From: Fibrobacter succinogenes
Lineage (GTDB): Bacteria > Fibrobacterota > Fibrobacteria > Fibrobacterales > Fibrobacteraceae
DNA length: 64,000 bases
Assembly: GCA_902761355.1 (NCBI GenBank)
Contig: CACWJY010000007.1
Span: forward strand, 62,001-126,000
Direction of reading: 5' to 3'
The position numbers and the translations under genes were made by a program. The notes below the pieces were generated by a model that ran no database searches, was not told the origin of the DNA, and was given only the letters and a program-made list of their open reading frames with translations. Of this stretch, positions 24,969-34,988 are shown piece after piece; the stretch's first letter is position 1; each line of letters starts with the position of its first letter.

Positions 24969-24989
24969 TAGTTACTAGTTATTAGTTGT
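24969..24989. repeat. Three tandem heptamers before argC
   Basis: TAGTTAC, TAGTTAT, TAGTTGT in direct tandem, immediately upstream of the argC start on the other strand. Role unknown. Confidence 0.4.
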
Positions 24990-25000
24990 TGAACTGAAAA

Positions 25001-25498
25001 TTACTTGTTGGCACCGCAGCACTTCTTGTACTTCTTGCCGGAACCGCACGGGCACGGATCGTTACGGCCAACGACCGGACCTTCGTGACGGACAGTTTCC
25101 TGCTTCACTGCACGACCGTCGTAGAAATACCATGCACCGCCCACCTTGTGGAATTCGCCGAGTTCGTGGTGGTTACGGGTGATGTTGCCCTGCTTGAAGC
25201 GTGCGACAAATTCGACCCAGCCGATGTTCTTTTCTTCTTCGGTCTTGGTCTGCTTGATTTCGATGCCTAGCCATTCCGATTCCTTGCTCCAGGCGGTCAC
25301 GCTCGGTTCGTCGAAGTCGCTACGCTGGGTAGCTTCGAGGGATTCCTTGAGCCAGCCGATTTCCTGCTTCACGTAGGCGGTGTAGCGGGAACGCATCAGG
25401 GCTTCGGGGCTTGCAGCAAGAGCCTTCTGCTTGATAATCGGTTCACAACATTCGCAGTATTCCTTACCGGAACCGCAGGGGCATAAATCTTTAGCCAT
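25001..25498 (-). CDS. YchJ-like protein with two SEC-C zinc motifs
   Basis: 165 residues. SEC-C type zinc motifs are at both ends: [13 protein letters not shown] and [13 protein letters not shown]. Between them is the YchJ core ([38 protein letters not shown]), an NTF2-like fold. Function of the family is not settled. A perfect small hairpin (25524-25536, GCGGC/GCCGC) lies in its leader. Confidence 0.85.
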   Translation of the reverse strand: MAKDLCPCGSGKEYCECCEPIIKQKALAASPEALMRSRYTAYVKQEIGWLKESLEATQRSDFDEPSVTAWSKESEWLGIEIKQTKTEEEKNIGWVEFVARFKQGNITRNHHELGEFHKVGGAWYFYDGRAVKQETVRHEGPVVGRNDPCPCGSGKKYKKCCGANK

Positions 25499-25601
25499 AA
25501 CTTAATCCTTGTGTCTTTGTTGGGCGGCTAGGCCGCGTTAAAATTTTGTGGAAAAGTTAGAAAAAATACCGTAACAAAGAAATTTTTGGCCTCTTTTTGA
25601 A

Positions 25602-25609
25602 TAGATTTA
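25602..25609 (+). promoter_or_regulatory. -7 box of the GH53 gene
   Basis: TAGATTTA, first T 12 nt before the ATG at 25614; TTG at 25586-25588. Confidence 0.4.
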
Positions 25610-25613
25610 AGGT

Positions 25614-27113
25614 ATGGTTTGCAAAATAGGTTCTTTGCTGATTTCTGTCGCATGTTTGTCGCTACTGGGGTGTAGCGATGATTCTGGTAATGTTCTGGAT
25701 CCGTTACCTATTGCAGCGACATCGTCTGAGTCAAATGATCCCTTACCGTTTGAGGATTTTAGTTCTTCTTCGGCATTAGAACCGGTGTTGTCATCAGATA
25801 ATATATCGTCCGAAAGTTTTTGGCCGTTGTCTTCTGCTGCAGAACCTCTGTCCTCGGTGTCTGATTCACTTTTTTCTTCGGCGGAATGGACTGAGTATTC
25901 TTCTCAGGCGGAACCGCCAAAATCATCTGCAGCGTCGACAAATTCTTCGGCGGCACATCCGCCATTTTCTTCGGCGTGGGAGCCTCCTCGCTTGTCGTCA
26001 TCACGTTTACCGCATTCTTCAAGTTCAGAGTCTCCGCAATCTTCGACTTCGAAACCACCTCTTGATTTTAGTTTCTATAACGGTGCCGATATTTCGACAG
26101 TGCAGGAATATGAACGCTGGGGTGCAAAAATCTATGATGTCGATGGTTCCGAAACAGATATTTTTACTTTGTTAAAATTGCATGGGTTTAACGCCATTCG
26201 ATTAAGGACTTTTGTTTCGCCTCAGGTCAAGTATGGCTATGCGGCGTCGGGGTGCGATCATGATGCCGAAGCGTATTCTGATAAGGAACATGTCATTGCC
26301 TATGCGCAGAAAGTCAAGGCGGCCGGCATGGCGTTCTTGCTAGATATCCATTATAGCGACAACTGGGCCGATCCGGGCAAGCAAATTATTCCGAGCCGTT
26401 GGCGTAATGTTCAAACTTCGGATGCCCTTGCTGATTCTGTGTATGCCTATACCTATGATTTGGTCAGTTCGCTTAAGCAGGTGAATGCGACTCCCGACAT
26501 GGTGCAAATCGGTAATGAGACAACCCCGGGAATACTCATTCACGTTCCGAATAGTAAGACGAATTGCTGGGGAGACGGTGTCGACAAGGCTCCGACAAGC
26601 ATTAATGGCGATATGGGGACCTCCTTGGGAAAGGCCAATGCGGGTAAGTATTTTAAGGCGGGAATCCGCGCGGTAAAGGCGGTTTCGCAAAACATTAAAA
26701 CGGTTCTGCATATTGAAAGTATCCGTAAGACAAGTACGGTTGATTGGTGGATGAATGAAATCTTCAAGAACCAGAAGGTTCCTGCCGATGTGATGGGTTT
26801 CTCGGCGTATACTGCCTACGGTGATGACAAACCTGATAAATGGAATAGTTTGTTCAAAAACTTGACCTCGACTTATTCGAATTTGGAATTCATCGTGGCC
26901 GAATACAACGGCGGTGAATCGGATAACACGTATTCTTATGATGGCTCGCGCAAGAAGGCTGTTGATATGGTTCGTGGTCTAGACCGCTGGATTGGCGCCT
27001 TTTTCTGGGAACCTACACTAAGTGGAGCTTGGGGCCCGGCACTTTTTGACTGGGATGGTCCAGATTTAAGGGCGAATAAGAAGGCTTTTGACGAGTACAA
27101 GGTGGAGTTTTAG
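25614..27113 (+). CDS. GH53 endo-beta-1,4-galactanase lipoprotein
   Basis: 499 residues. A lipoprotein signal ends in the lipobox LLGC (Cys about residue 20). Residues 25-150 are a Ser/Pro/Glu linker of loose repeats of the form SSAxEPPxSS. The GH53 TIM barrel follows from about 155 (FYNGADISTVQEYE, FNAIRLRTFVSP, DIHYSDNWADPGKQ), with the acid/base Glu in QIGNETTPG and the likely nucleophile in IVAEYNGGE. It would cut beta-1,4-galactan side chains of pectin at the cell surface. Not in an operon with the rhamnogalacturonan genes, but it acts on the same polymer. Confidence 0.9.
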   Translation: MVCKIGSLLISVACLSLLGCSDDSGNVLDPLPIAATSSESNDPLPFEDFSSSSALEPVLSSDNISSESFWPLSSAAEPLSSVSDSLFSSAEWTEYSSQAEPPKSSAASTNSSAAHPPFSSAWEPPRLSSSRLPHSSSSESPQSSTSKPPLDFSFYNGADISTVQEYERWGAKIYDVDGSETDIFTLLKLHGFNAIRLRTFVSPQVKYGYAASGCDHDAEAYSDKEHVIAYAQKVKAAGMAFLLDIHYSDNWADPGKQIIPSRWRNVQTSDALADSVYAYTYDLVSSLKQVNATPDMVQIGNETTPGILIHVPNSKTNCWGDGVDKAPTSINGDMGTSLGKANAGKYFKAGIRAVKAVSQNIKTVLHIESIRKTSTVDWWMNEIFKNQKVPADVMGFSAYTAYGDDKPDKWNSLFKNLTSTYSNLEFIVAEYNGGESDNTYSYDGSRKKAVDMVRGLDRWIGAFFWEPTLSGAWGPALFDWDGPDLRANKKAFDEYKVEF

Positions 27114-27136
27114 ACGACACGGTAAAGCCTTTTTTC

Positions 27137-27144
27137 TAAATTCG
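27137..27144 (+). promoter_or_regulatory. -7 box of the aromatic amino acid operon
   Basis: TAAATTCG, one change from TAnnTTTG; first T 13 nt before the ATG at 27150. Confidence 0.4.
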
Positions 27145-27149
27145 TAAAT

Positions 27150-27404
27150 ATGAAAATCGAAGACTGGCGAATTCGTATTGATGAATTGAATGATGAAATT
27201 ATTTCGCTCCTGAACAAGCGGGCGACTTATGCGACCGAAATCGGAAAAATCAAAAAGCAGCAGGGTCTCCCTGTGTTTGATTCTGCTAGGGAAGATTCCG
27301 TGCTAGAAAAAGTGGCGACCCTGACGAAGGGCCCCCTGACTCCGGAGTCGGTCAAGAATATCTTTAAGGTCATCATGCAAGAAACCCGAAAGGTGGAGGA
27401 ATGA
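27150..27404 (+). CDS. Chorismate mutase (AroQ type)
   Basis: 84 residues, a free-standing AroQ-class domain: RIRIDELNDEIISLLNKRA with the substrate Arg, GKIKKQQGLPVFDSAREDSV, and the closing helix FKVIMQETR. It converts chorismate to prephenate. It overlaps the next gene (tyrA) at ATGATG, so product passes to the adjacent enzyme. Confidence 0.9.
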   Translation: MKIEDWRIRIDELNDEIISLLNKRATYATEIGKIKKQQGLPVFDSAREDSVLEKVATLTKGPLTPESVKNIFKVIMQETRKVEE

Positions 27405-28546
27405 TGCGCATTACCTTCGTCGGTTTTGGACTTTTGGCGAGTTCTGTTGCTGCGGCCATTAAACAGGCTAAATTGCCTACGGTCGTTCGTGCTGTCAGTA
27501 GCTCGAATACGTTGACCCGTGCCAAGGAACTTGGGCTTGCCGATGAATTTTATGGCTACGACGATATACAGGACTGGGTAAAAGACTCTGATGTCATTTT
27601 GCTGTGTGCGCCGATTCTGCATATTTTGAAGACTATCGAGAATATGTCGCAGATGGATTTGTCTGCGCTTTCGTCTCAGCAGAAAATTCTGGTGAGCGAT
27701 ATCGGATCGACCAAGGTCGAAATTTGCAAGGCGGGTGCCAAACTCCCGAAACCGTTTGTGTTCGTGGGAAGCCATCCGATGGCGGGGTCCGAAAAACGTA
27801 CTCTGGAATACAACGATCCCTCGATTTTTGAAAATGCGTACTGGTTCGTTTGCCCACCCGAAGGGGTAGATGGTTCGGCGTATAAACCGCTGCTGGACTT
27901 GATTTCTTTTGTGGGGGCAAACGCGGTTGTGTTTCCTCCTGAACATCACGACCGTACGATGGCGTGGGTTTCTCACATGCCGCAGATGCTTTCTTCTACG
28001 TTGGCGGCGGCACTTCCGGCCCGTTTGCTGGACCATAACTACCAGCATTACGCCGGTCGCGCCTTTAGGGACATGACCCGCATTGCAGCCTCAGGCTGGA
28101 ACATGTGGCACGATATTGCCGTGACCAACCGCGACCAGACGGTGCTTGCGCTCCGCGAGGTTCGTGAAGAACTCGACAAGACTATTGAGGCGATGGATTG
28201 CCTGCAAGTGGTGAACGACGGGAAACCTGCTGCAGATGACCGCTCTTCTAATCTCGAAACGGTCTTTAAGGCTGGTAACGAAGGTCGTGCAAGCCTGTTT
28301 GTCAAGGGTCGCAACGCTGCTGCAGCCTTCTCTGAAATTACGGTCCCCTTAAAGGATGTCCCGGGAGCCCTGTTGCAGGTGCTCGAACCGCTTGCCCAGA
28401 ATAACTTGAATATTCGCGACATCGAATTGATGAAAGTTCGCGAAAATATTGCAGGCACGTTGCTGCTTGCCTTTAAAACGCCTGACGAGGCCCGCCGTGC
28501 GGTACAAATTTTGAAGTTGCTCGGCTACGATGTAAAGGAACGCTAA
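27401..28546 (+). CDS. tyrA: Prephenate dehydrogenase with ACT domain
   Basis: 381 residues. A Rossmann N-terminus (ITFVGFGLLASSVAAAI) binds NAD(P), and the prephenate-site block FVGSHPMAGSEKRTLE follows. The C-terminus (about 305-375) is an ACT domain (VPGALLQVLEPLAQNNLNI), a likely site of tyrosine feedback. It turns prephenate into hydroxyphenylpyruvate. The second ATG at 27404 is an equally possible start. Confidence 0.9.
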   Translation: MMRITFVGFGLLASSVAAAIKQAKLPTVVRAVSSSNTLTRAKELGLADEFYGYDDIQDWVKDSDVILLCAPILHILKTIENMSQMDLSALSSQQKILVSDIGSTKVEICKAGAKLPKPFVFVGSHPMAGSEKRTLEYNDPSIFENAYWFVCPPEGVDGSAYKPLLDLISFVGANAVVFPPEHHDRTMAWVSHMPQMLSSTLAAALPARLLDHNYQHYAGRAFRDMTRIAASGWNMWHDIAVTNRDQTVLALREVREELDKTIEAMDCLQVVNDGKPAADDRSSNLETVFKAGNEGRASLFVKGRNAAAAFSEITVPLKDVPGALLQVLEPLAQNNLNIRDIELMKVRENIAGTLLLAFKTPDEARRAVQILKLLGYDVKER

Positions 28547-29916
28547 TGGAATTTGTTTTAAACCCGGATCGCGAACGCATGGAACTTGCGCTGGTGATGG
28601 CGCTGCTCGTAAATGGTCGTACCGTTTTTGAGGATTTTTCGTTTGCCGCGGGCGTAGAGCCTTTTGCCGAAGCTCTTAAGGAATTTGGACTTTCGTATGT
28701 GCAGCAAGGGCACCAGCTGGTGCTCGAAGGAAAAGGCTTTCAGTACGCGCTTCCGAGCATGCTGCCTATCGACATGAGTGAATCGCGCTGTGTCATGCTT
28801 TGGACACTTGCCTCCAAGGATGTTGAGCAGATTTACACGTTTGCCGCCGAAGATGATGAATCGGGTATCGCCGCTGTTTCGCAGGCCAAAGAAATGTTGC
28901 AAAGGTATTTTAAGGTGAAACCTGTGGCTGATGAGCCTTCTAAGTTTACCTTTACTTTTGCTGTTGAGGATCCGGCAATCAAGAAGGATTCGCTTGGCAA
29001 TATTCCGACGGTCATGCGTAACCGCCTGCTTTTGCGCACGCTCATTCGCGGTGAATACCTGTCGTTTGAAGAAAAGGGCTCGGTGCACGATCAGTGGACC
29101 AAAATGCTGATGTATTTTGGCGTGAACCTGAAATACGAGGGCCGCGGCATGGAACAGCTAACGGAACTCGAACGCCGCATGATGATGGCCCGCGGTCAGA
29201 AAATAGAACGTACCCAATTTACCGAACTTTCTGAAACCCAGGTGATTACGGGACGTGACTATTATATTCCTGGCGATACGACCGAGGCTATGGCCTTTGT
29301 GTTGCTCACGACGATTGCGGGGATTCCTAAAAATACCGAAGTCTGCCTGAAGAATGTGGAATTGAATAGTAGCCGCGCGGGTGCGCTCACATGCCTCAAG
29401 CGCATGGGCGGAAATTTTGAGACGGTAAGCCGCCGTGAACGTTTTGGTGATGTCTACGGAGACATTATGGTATATCCGCTTGCCTCTGGCAAGCGGTTGC
29501 AAGGCCGCCGTTTTTCAGAAGATACCATGGCGACGGGAATTGAAGAATACCCGTTCTTGGCGGTGGCGGCCTGCTTCGCCGAAGGCGAAACCATTTTGCG
29601 GATTCCAAAGGAAATCCGCAAAGAAATGCGCTCGAGGAATGAAGCATTGGCTGAAAATTTACGCAAGACTGGTGCCGAAGTGGGCGTTTACGATGATGGT
29701 CTTGTTATCCGTGGACTCGAAACGATTGTAAACGGGAGTGACTTTGATGGCGGAGATGTGCCCGAAAATGGTCTGGCCCTTTCGGTGCTTTCGCTGGCTC
29801 TTGAAAACGACGAACCTGTCGCGAATGTAGAATTGGTAGAACGGACTTATCCTGGTGTCTTGAGCAACTTAAAACAGCTGCTAGAAATGGCTGCCGCTAA
29901 ACCGGAGGAATCGTAA
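28546..29916 (+). CDS. Divergent EPSP-synthase-like protein
   Basis: 456 residues related to AroA/MurA folds. EPSP-synthase-like blocks are seen in the second half: IPGDTTEAMAFVLLTTIAG, VELNSSRAGALTCL and EEYPFLAVAACFAEGET. The N-terminal substrate motifs of AroA are not: instead of the PGDKSxSxR and GNxGTxxR loops it has NPDRERMELALVMALL and PIDMSESRCVMLW. It may be a very divergent AroA or an inactive or altered relative. It overlaps tyrA by one base and lies two bases before nadK. Confidence 0.7.
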   Translation: MEFVLNPDRERMELALVMALLVNGRTVFEDFSFAAGVEPFAEALKEFGLSYVQQGHQLVLEGKGFQYALPSMLPIDMSESRCVMLWTLASKDVEQIYTFAAEDDESGIAAVSQAKEMLQRYFKVKPVADEPSKFTFTFAVEDPAIKKDSLGNIPTVMRNRLLLRTLIRGEYLSFEEKGSVHDQWTKMLMYFGVNLKYEGRGMEQLTELERRMMMARGQKIERTQFTELSETQVITGRDYYIPGDTTEAMAFVLLTTIAGIPKNTEVCLKNVELNSSRAGALTCLKRMGGNFETVSRRERFGDVYGDIMVYPLASGKRLQGRRFSEDTMATGIEEYPFLAVAACFAEGETILRIPKEIRKEMRSRNEALAENLRKTGAEVGVYDDGLVIRGLETIVNGSDFDGGDVPENGLALSVLSLALENDEPVANVELVERTYPGVLSNLKQLLEMAAAKPEES

Positions 29917-29917
29917 G

Positions 29918-30808
29918 ATGCAAGAGAAACTACGCTTTCGGACAATCGGTATCGTGGGCTGGAAAGACAAAAGCCACGATTTGGCCCTTGCTCTTGATAA
30001 GATTTCGGAGTGGGCCCTGCAGCATCCGCAGGTGACTTTTTGCGTTGTAGACAACTTGAGGGAATTGGTCAAGAAACCGATTAAGGTTGTTAAAGAAAGC
30101 GCCCTTTGCAAGACTGATTTGCTGTTGGCTATTGGTGGTGATGGTACGGTGCTTTCGGCGGCGCACTTGGCGCTCGGGCACAACACGCCCATTTTGGGCG
30201 TGAACGCGGGTCGAGTGGGCTTTTTGGCCGAAACGCGAGTCGAAGGACTTTCTCAGACTTTAGACAGCTTGTATGCGGGGGACTTTTCGACCCGCGAGCG
30301 CATGATGATTGATGCGTCCGTTTATCATGGGAAAAAGTGTATTGCCAAGCATACGGTGCTAAACGAGGTCCACGTTCGTGCGCATGCGCCCGAGCGCATG
30401 GTGAATGTCGGCGTTACCTACAATGGTACGGCTCTTACGGATTATTGGGCTGATTCTTTGTTGGTATCGACTCCGACTGGGTCTACGGCCTACAATTTGG
30501 CGGCTGGTGGCCCCATTATTCATCCGGCGACTCCGGCAGTGGTTCTGACACCTGTCGCACCAAGCAGTCTTTCGGTACGTCCGCTTGTTCTGTCTCTTTC
30601 GTCTAAAAAATTGCAGATGAAATCGGCGGTCGATGGTCCGCTGGATTTGGTTTTTGATGGTCGTACAACCATCGTTTTGAAACCGGATGACGTGGTGACG
30701 CTTTCTGAAAGCAAGTCGGTGACCACCTTTATTCGTATGCGTCACACGGGCTTTGTGGGAGCTCTTCGTGAAAAACTAGGCTGGACCGGAAAACCTCGGC
30801 AGGTTTAG
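29918..30808 (+). CDS. nadK: NAD kinase
   Basis: 296 residues. The GGDGT motif is in LLLAIGGDGTVLSAAH, followed by PILGVNAGRVGFLAE and the TPTGSTAYNLAAGGPI block. It phosphorylates NAD+ to NADP+, needed by the preceding dehydrogenase family. It is the last gene of the operon; its TAG overlaps the stop of the convergent sigma-54 activator by a shared TTAG. Confidence 0.94.
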   Translation: MQEKLRFRTIGIVGWKDKSHDLALALDKISEWALQHPQVTFCVVDNLRELVKKPIKVVKESALCKTDLLLAIGGDGTVLSAAHLALGHNTPILGVNAGRVGFLAETRVEGLSQTLDSLYAGDFSTRERMMIDASVYHGKKCIAKHTVLNEVHVRAHAPERMVNVGVTYNGTALTDYWADSLLVSTPTGSTAYNLAAGGPIIHPATPAVVLTPVAPSSLSVRPLVLSLSSKKLQMKSAVDGPLDLVFDGRTTIVLKPDDVVTLSESKSVTTFIRMRHTGFVGALREKLGWTGKPRQV

Positions 30809-32148
30809 TTCCTGATTTCTTTGATATTGACGCCGAGGTGATTAAGGCGGTTGTATAGAGCTGTGCGGAATAGTCCCAGCTGTTTTGCCGCTTCCCGAAT
30901 GGATCCGTTACACTCGCGAATAACCTTGAGCAAAAATTCACGTTCCTGTTCAAGCTGCATTTGTCGGAATTTTTCGTAGCGGCTAGGGGCTTTTTCTGGG
31001 GCGGATTCTGCAATCGATGATGCTTGACTCGATTCTTTAGAATTTGCGGAGTCGATTTGAATGTCTTCGGGTTGCAAGACGCCTGCACTTGTAAAGCATA
31101 GGGCTCGCTGAATCACGTTTTCGAGCTCGCGGATGTTGCCGGGCCAGTCGTAACCCTGCATTTTTTGAAGCGCACCCGCAGAGAGTGTGTAGTGCTCGCC
31201 GGTTCCCTGGTAAGTGTGTATAAAGTAGTTCGCCAAGTCTTCGATGTCTTCTTTGCGGTCGCGCAGGGGTGAAATCTGCATGGGTATTACGTTTAGGCGG
31301 TAAAAGAGGTCTTCGCGGAAACGTTTTTCGCTGATTTCTTGCTGTAAGTCCCTGTTGGTCGCGGCGATGATGCGTACATCGACATGCTTGGTCTTGTTGG
31401 AACCGAGGGGGCGAATTTCTTTACTTTGCAAAACGCGCAGAAGCTTGACTTGGGCGTGAAGCGGCATGTCTCCGATTTCGTCCAAGAAAATAGCTCCGCC
31501 ATCGGCTGCCTCAAAAAGACCGATGCGCTCATTTTGAGCACCCGTGAATGCTCCACGGGTGTGTCCGAAAAGTTCGCTTTCAAAAAGATTGTCTGGAATG
31601 GCGCTGCAGTTGACTGTAACGAACTTTTCGTACATGCAGCCGACGGCGCGTGCAATCAGTTCTTTGCCCACACCGGTTTCGCCTTGAATCAGTACGGGGC
31701 CCGTATGGACGATAGCGCGTTCCACCGTTTTGCGGAGCTGTTGCATGGCTTCGCTTTTGCCGACTAGGTGGCTCATGCGTTCGCTAAAGATTTTACGCGC
31801 GGTGTGGATTTCTTTAAGTTTGGCGATTTGCGACATCAGGTGGAGCTTTAAGGATTCCACTGAGAGAATGCTGTCGTAAAGCTTGTTTGAAATCTCGCTA
31901 AATCGTTCGGGGGCTTCGGCGTACACCAGAATCAATGTGTCTGGTGATTTTTCGCGGAGCTGCTTAAGCATTTGCAGGTTGTATTCCGGAAAAGAATCAA
32001 GATCCCAAATGACTAGCGGAACTTGCGGAATACAATCTGCTGTAGGAGTGTCTCGGAAAATATCGATCTGATAATCTACCGACGAAAGAACGTCCTGAAT
32101 AAACGAGGACGTTGCATTATCTTTCGCGAATAGATTGATGGTAGCCAT
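30805..32148 (-). CDS. Sigma-54 activator with degenerate receiver-like N-terminus
   Basis: 447 residues. The first 115 residues look like a receiver fold (VPLVIWDLDSFPEYN, DTLILVYAEAPE) but without the usual acidic pocket, so phosphorylation is doubtful. The AAA+ domain has Walker A GETGVGKE, the GAFTGA loop, GAIFLDEIGDM and WPGNIRELEN. A Fis-type helix-turn-helix ends the protein (SIREAAKQLGLFRTALYNRL). It follows proC by eight bases in the rho-proC run. Target unknown. Confidence 0.88.
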   Translation of the reverse strand: MATINLFAKDNATSSFIQDVLSSVDYQIDIFRDTPTADCIPQVPLVIWDLDSFPEYNLQMLKQLREKSPDTLILVYAEAPERFSEISNKLYDSILSVESLKLHLMSQIAKLKEIHTARKIFSERMSHLVGKSEAMQQLRKTVERAIVHTGPVLIQGETGVGKELIARAVGCMYEKFVTVNCSAIPDNLFESELFGHTRGAFTGAQNERIGLFEAADGGAIFLDEIGDMPLHAQVKLLRVLQSKEIRPLGSNKTKHVDVRIIAATNRDLQQEISEKRFREDLFYRLNVIPMQISPLRDRKEDIEDLANYFIHTYQGTGEHYTLSAGALQKMQGYDWPGNIRELENVIQRALCFTSAGVLQPEDIQIDSANSKESSQASSIAESAPEKAPSRYEKFRQMQLEQEREFLLKVIRECNGSIREAAKQLGLFRTALYNRLNHLGVNIKEIRN

Positions 32149-32156
32149 TTAGGGGC

Positions 32157-32963
32157 TTACTTTCCAAGTTCCTTGCTGCGGTCGGTGCCGGCCACAACAG
32201 CCTTAATAAGCGTGCTGCGGAAAGCGCCTTCTTCGAGGGCGTTGATGCCTGCAATGGTGGTGCCTGCGGGGGAGCAGACCATGGCGCAAAGGTCAGAGGG
32301 GCTCTTGCCGGACTGCTTCACGAGTTCGACGCTTCCTTCGATGGTACCGAGGGCAAGCTTGAGTGCCACATCGCGAGTGAGGCCAGCCTTCACGCCGCCA
32401 CGGGTAAGGCCTTCAATGAATTCGAACACGTAAGCGGGTGCACTGCCCGAAAGACCGGTAACGGCATCCATGAGCGATTCTGCCACGCGGCAGGTCACGC
32501 CGATGTTGCCAAAGATCTTTTCTGCAATGGCGAGCGTTTCTTCGGTAACGCCGTCAGTAGCGAGGCCCACAGAGCCCTTGCCAACGGTCAGCGGCAAGTT
32601 CGGCATTACGCGGAGAATCTGGTTTTTTTCACCCAAAACTTCGATGAGGGCTTTGCGGGTAACGCCTGCCATAATGCTCACGAAGGTCTTGGTTACCTTT
32701 TCGGCTGCAGCGGCGGCCTTCCATTCGGCGGCCACCAGTTTGAAAATCTGCGGCTTCACGCAAAGGAAGGTGACGTCGGCCTTGTTGATGCCTTCGGCAA
32801 AGCTTGCAACGCGCACGCAACCGAGGGCGGAGACTTCGGCGGCGGCCTTATCGGACGGGTCGAAGAAGAAAATGGTAGAAGGATTGGTGCCGGCCTTCAA
32901 AAGTCCACGGAGGATTGCTCCACCCATGTTGCCGGTGCCTGCGAAAAAGATTTTTTCTGACAT
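32157..32963 (-). CDS. proC: Pyrroline-5-carboxylate reductase
   Basis: 268 residues. Last step of proline synthesis, NAD(P)H-dependent. The N-terminal FFAGTGNMGGAILRGLL binds the cofactor; VMPNLPLTVGKGSVGLA and the C-terminal SGSAPAYVFEFIEGL are typical. It sits between rho (15 bases) and the sigma-54 activator gene. Confidence 0.95.
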   Translation of the reverse strand: MSEKIFFAGTGNMGGAILRGLLKAGTNPSTIFFFDPSDKAAAEVSALGCVRVASFAEGINKADVTFLCVKPQIFKLVAAEWKAAAAAEKVTKTFVSIMAGVTRKALIEVLGEKNQILRVMPNLPLTVGKGSVGLATDGVTEETLAIAEKIFGNIGVTCRVAESLMDAVTGLSGSAPAYVFEFIEGLTRGGVKAGLTRDVALKLALGTIEGSVELVKQSGKSPSDLCAMVCSPAGTTIAGINALEEGAFRSTLIKAVVAGTDRSKELGK

Positions 32964-32978
32964 AGAATGTTCCTTTTG

Positions 32979-34946
32979 TTAACGGAGGCTGTCCTTGGCC
33001 TTCTTTAAAAATTCGAGCAATTCGGCATTGGTCTTGTTTTGCTTCATCATCTTGATGAGCTTGTCCATAATGCCGTTTTCAGTATCGTTCTGGGCGCCTT
33101 GACGGAATTTCCAGATAATGTCCTGCTCGTAAAGGGAGAGCAAACGGTCTTCTTTACGAGTGCCGGACTTGAAAATGTCAATGGCGGGCCAGGTGCGCTT
33201 TTCGGCCAGACGGCGGTCAAGCACGAGTTCCATGTTACCCGTACCCTTGAATTCTTCGAAGATCACTTCGTCCATACGGCTACCGGTTTCAATCAAGGCG
33301 GTGCCGATAATGGTGAGGGAACCATTTTTCTGGATAATTTCGCGGACGGGTTCGCCGGTAATGGTCTGTACGATCTGACCGTTAGAATCCTTCTGGAAGT
33401 CGCCGAGCTTGTCGGCAATCTTACGGGCTGCACCGAAGAACTTTTTCGGGAACTGCATGGCATTTGCATCCACACCACCCGAAAGAATCTTGCCGGAGTG
33501 CGGAATCACTACGTTGTTTGCGCGGGCAAAACGGGTAATGGAGTCGAGCAATACCACGACGTCCTTCTGTTGTTCTACAAGGCGCTTGGCTTTTTCGAGC
33601 ACCATGGTGGCCACGCGGGCGTGGTGATCAGGCGGTTCATCGAAGGTCGAGGCTACCACTTCGGCGCGCAGGTTCGGGTTTGCTTCCACCAACTTGCCGA
33701 TGATTTCACGCATTTCGGTCACTTCTTCAGGACGTTCGTCAATCAGAAGCACGATGATGATGATTTCGGGGTGGTTCTTGGCAATCGCACGAGTCATGTT
33801 CTGCAACAGGATTGTCTTACCGGTACGCGGAGGTGCGAGAATGATACTGCGCTGGCCTTTACCGATGGGGGAGAACAAGTCCATGACGCGGGTACTTAAT
33901 TCTTCGGGGTCCCATTCCAGCTGAATCTTTTCGTTTGGGTGAATCGGGGTCAAGTATTCGAAAGCAACGCGGCGCTTGATCTTTTCGGGATCTTCGAAGT
34001 TGACCTTGTCTACGCGACGGAGCGCGTAGTATTTGTCGTTCTGGTCGCGCGGCGGGCGAGCAATGCCTGCAACGGTATCGCCGATTTTGAGGCCGAGCTT
34101 GCGAATCAAGTTCTGGCTCACATAAACATCGTCCGGGCCCTGCTGGTAGTTGAATTCGGTATTACGCAGGAATCCGTGACCTTGGGGCGTGACTTCCAAA
34201 AGGCCTTCGGCGTAAACGATATTGTTCTCGTTTTCGAGGCTCTGCAACAAGAGTCCCAGGGACTGCTTGCGGTAACGTCTAAAATCAAGATTTTCTTTTT
34301 GAGCGGCAAGTTCCTGCAAGTCGCTCATGGTCATCTTGCGATACTTGCTCCAGCATTCGCGGGCCTTGTTCCAGGCTTCGGAGTCCGGTTCCGGCAGCGG
34401 AGTCGTGTCTTCTTCTTCGGGCTGGAATCTCTGGTTTTGGCGATTGTTCTTGTCGAAACGGCGATTATTGTTCTTGTTGAACTTGTCGAATCGACGATTC
34501 TGCTGGTTCTGGAACTTTTGTTGTCCGTTTGCGCCCTGGTCTCCTAGGGCGGCTTCTGGATTTTCGCCCTGGACTTCGTTGGAGGCTTCGCCCTGATTTA
34601 CGGCAGGGGCGTTATCCTGATTATTCATTTGAACGGCGCTTGCGGTATCGACATTTGTTTCGATGGGAGCGCTTTCTACAACTTGTTCCTGTGGGTAGCT
34701 CGGTTTTTCTTCTGTAATGACAGGGACTTCGGCGGGGGCTTGAGAAACCGTATTTTCATTTGCTTCGGCCTGAGGTTCTTCTTGGGCCTTTTTGTTTTTG
34801 GGCCTGCCGCGGCGTTTTGGGGCTGCGGCACCGGCTTGTTCTGCCGAATTGTCAAAATTAATGTTCAATTCTGCCGGGATTTCCATGCCAGTGGATTCCT
34901 GATCGGCCAAATGCGTGTTCTTGGAACTTTTTTTTGTTGGAGCCAC
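32979..34946 (-). CDS. rho: Transcription termination factor Rho with long low-complexity N-terminus
   Basis: 655 residues, about 230 more than E. coli Rho. Residues 1-175 are acidic then Asn/Gln/Arg-rich ([14 protein letters not shown]), predicted disordered and RNA-binding. The Rho N-terminal and cold-shock-like domains follow ([27 protein letters not shown]), then the hexameric ATPase with Walker A APPRTGKT near residue 375 and [15 protein letters not shown]. The start is a GTG at 34946 with AGGA upstream. Such inserts are known in Rho of Bacteroidetes and Actinobacteria. Confidence 0.95.
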   Translation of the reverse strand: MAPTKKSSKNTHLADQESTGMEIPAELNINFDNSAEQAGAAAPKRRGRPKNKKAQEEPQAEANENTVSQAPAEVPVITEEKPSYPQEQVVESAPIETNVDTASAVQMNNQDNAPAVNQGEASNEVQGENPEAALGDQGANGQQKFQNQQNRRFDKFNKNNNRRFDKNNRQNQRFQPEEEDTTPLPEPDSEAWNKARECWSKYRKMTMSDLQELAAQKENLDFRRYRKQSLGLLLQSLENENNIVYAEGLLEVTPQGHGFLRNTEFNYQQGPDDVYVSQNLIRKLGLKIGDTVAGIARPPRDQNDKYYALRRVDKVNFEDPEKIKRRVAFEYLTPIHPNEKIQLEWDPEELSTRVMDLFSPIGKGQRSIILAPPRTGKTILLQNMTRAIAKNHPEIIIIVLLIDERPEEVTEMREIIGKLVEANPNLRAEVVASTFDEPPDHHARVATMVLEKAKRLVEQQKDVVVLLDSITRFARANNVVIPHSGKILSGGVDANAMQFPKKFFGAARKIADKLGDFQKDSNGQIVQTITGEPVREIIQKNGSLTIIGTALIETGSRMDEVIFEEFKGTGNMELVLDRRLAEKRTWPAIDIFKSGTRKEDRLLSLYEQDIIWKFRQGAQNDTENGIMDKLIKMMKQNKTNAELLEFLKKAKDSLR

Positions 34947-34988
34947 GATGTGTCCTATAAGAATGAATAATTAAAAAGGATAAATCTT

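Noticed and set aside
22267..24978. 903-residue open frame on the plus strand
   Set aside because: It runs antisense through smpB, obg and argC and has His/Cys-rich shadow composition with no domain.
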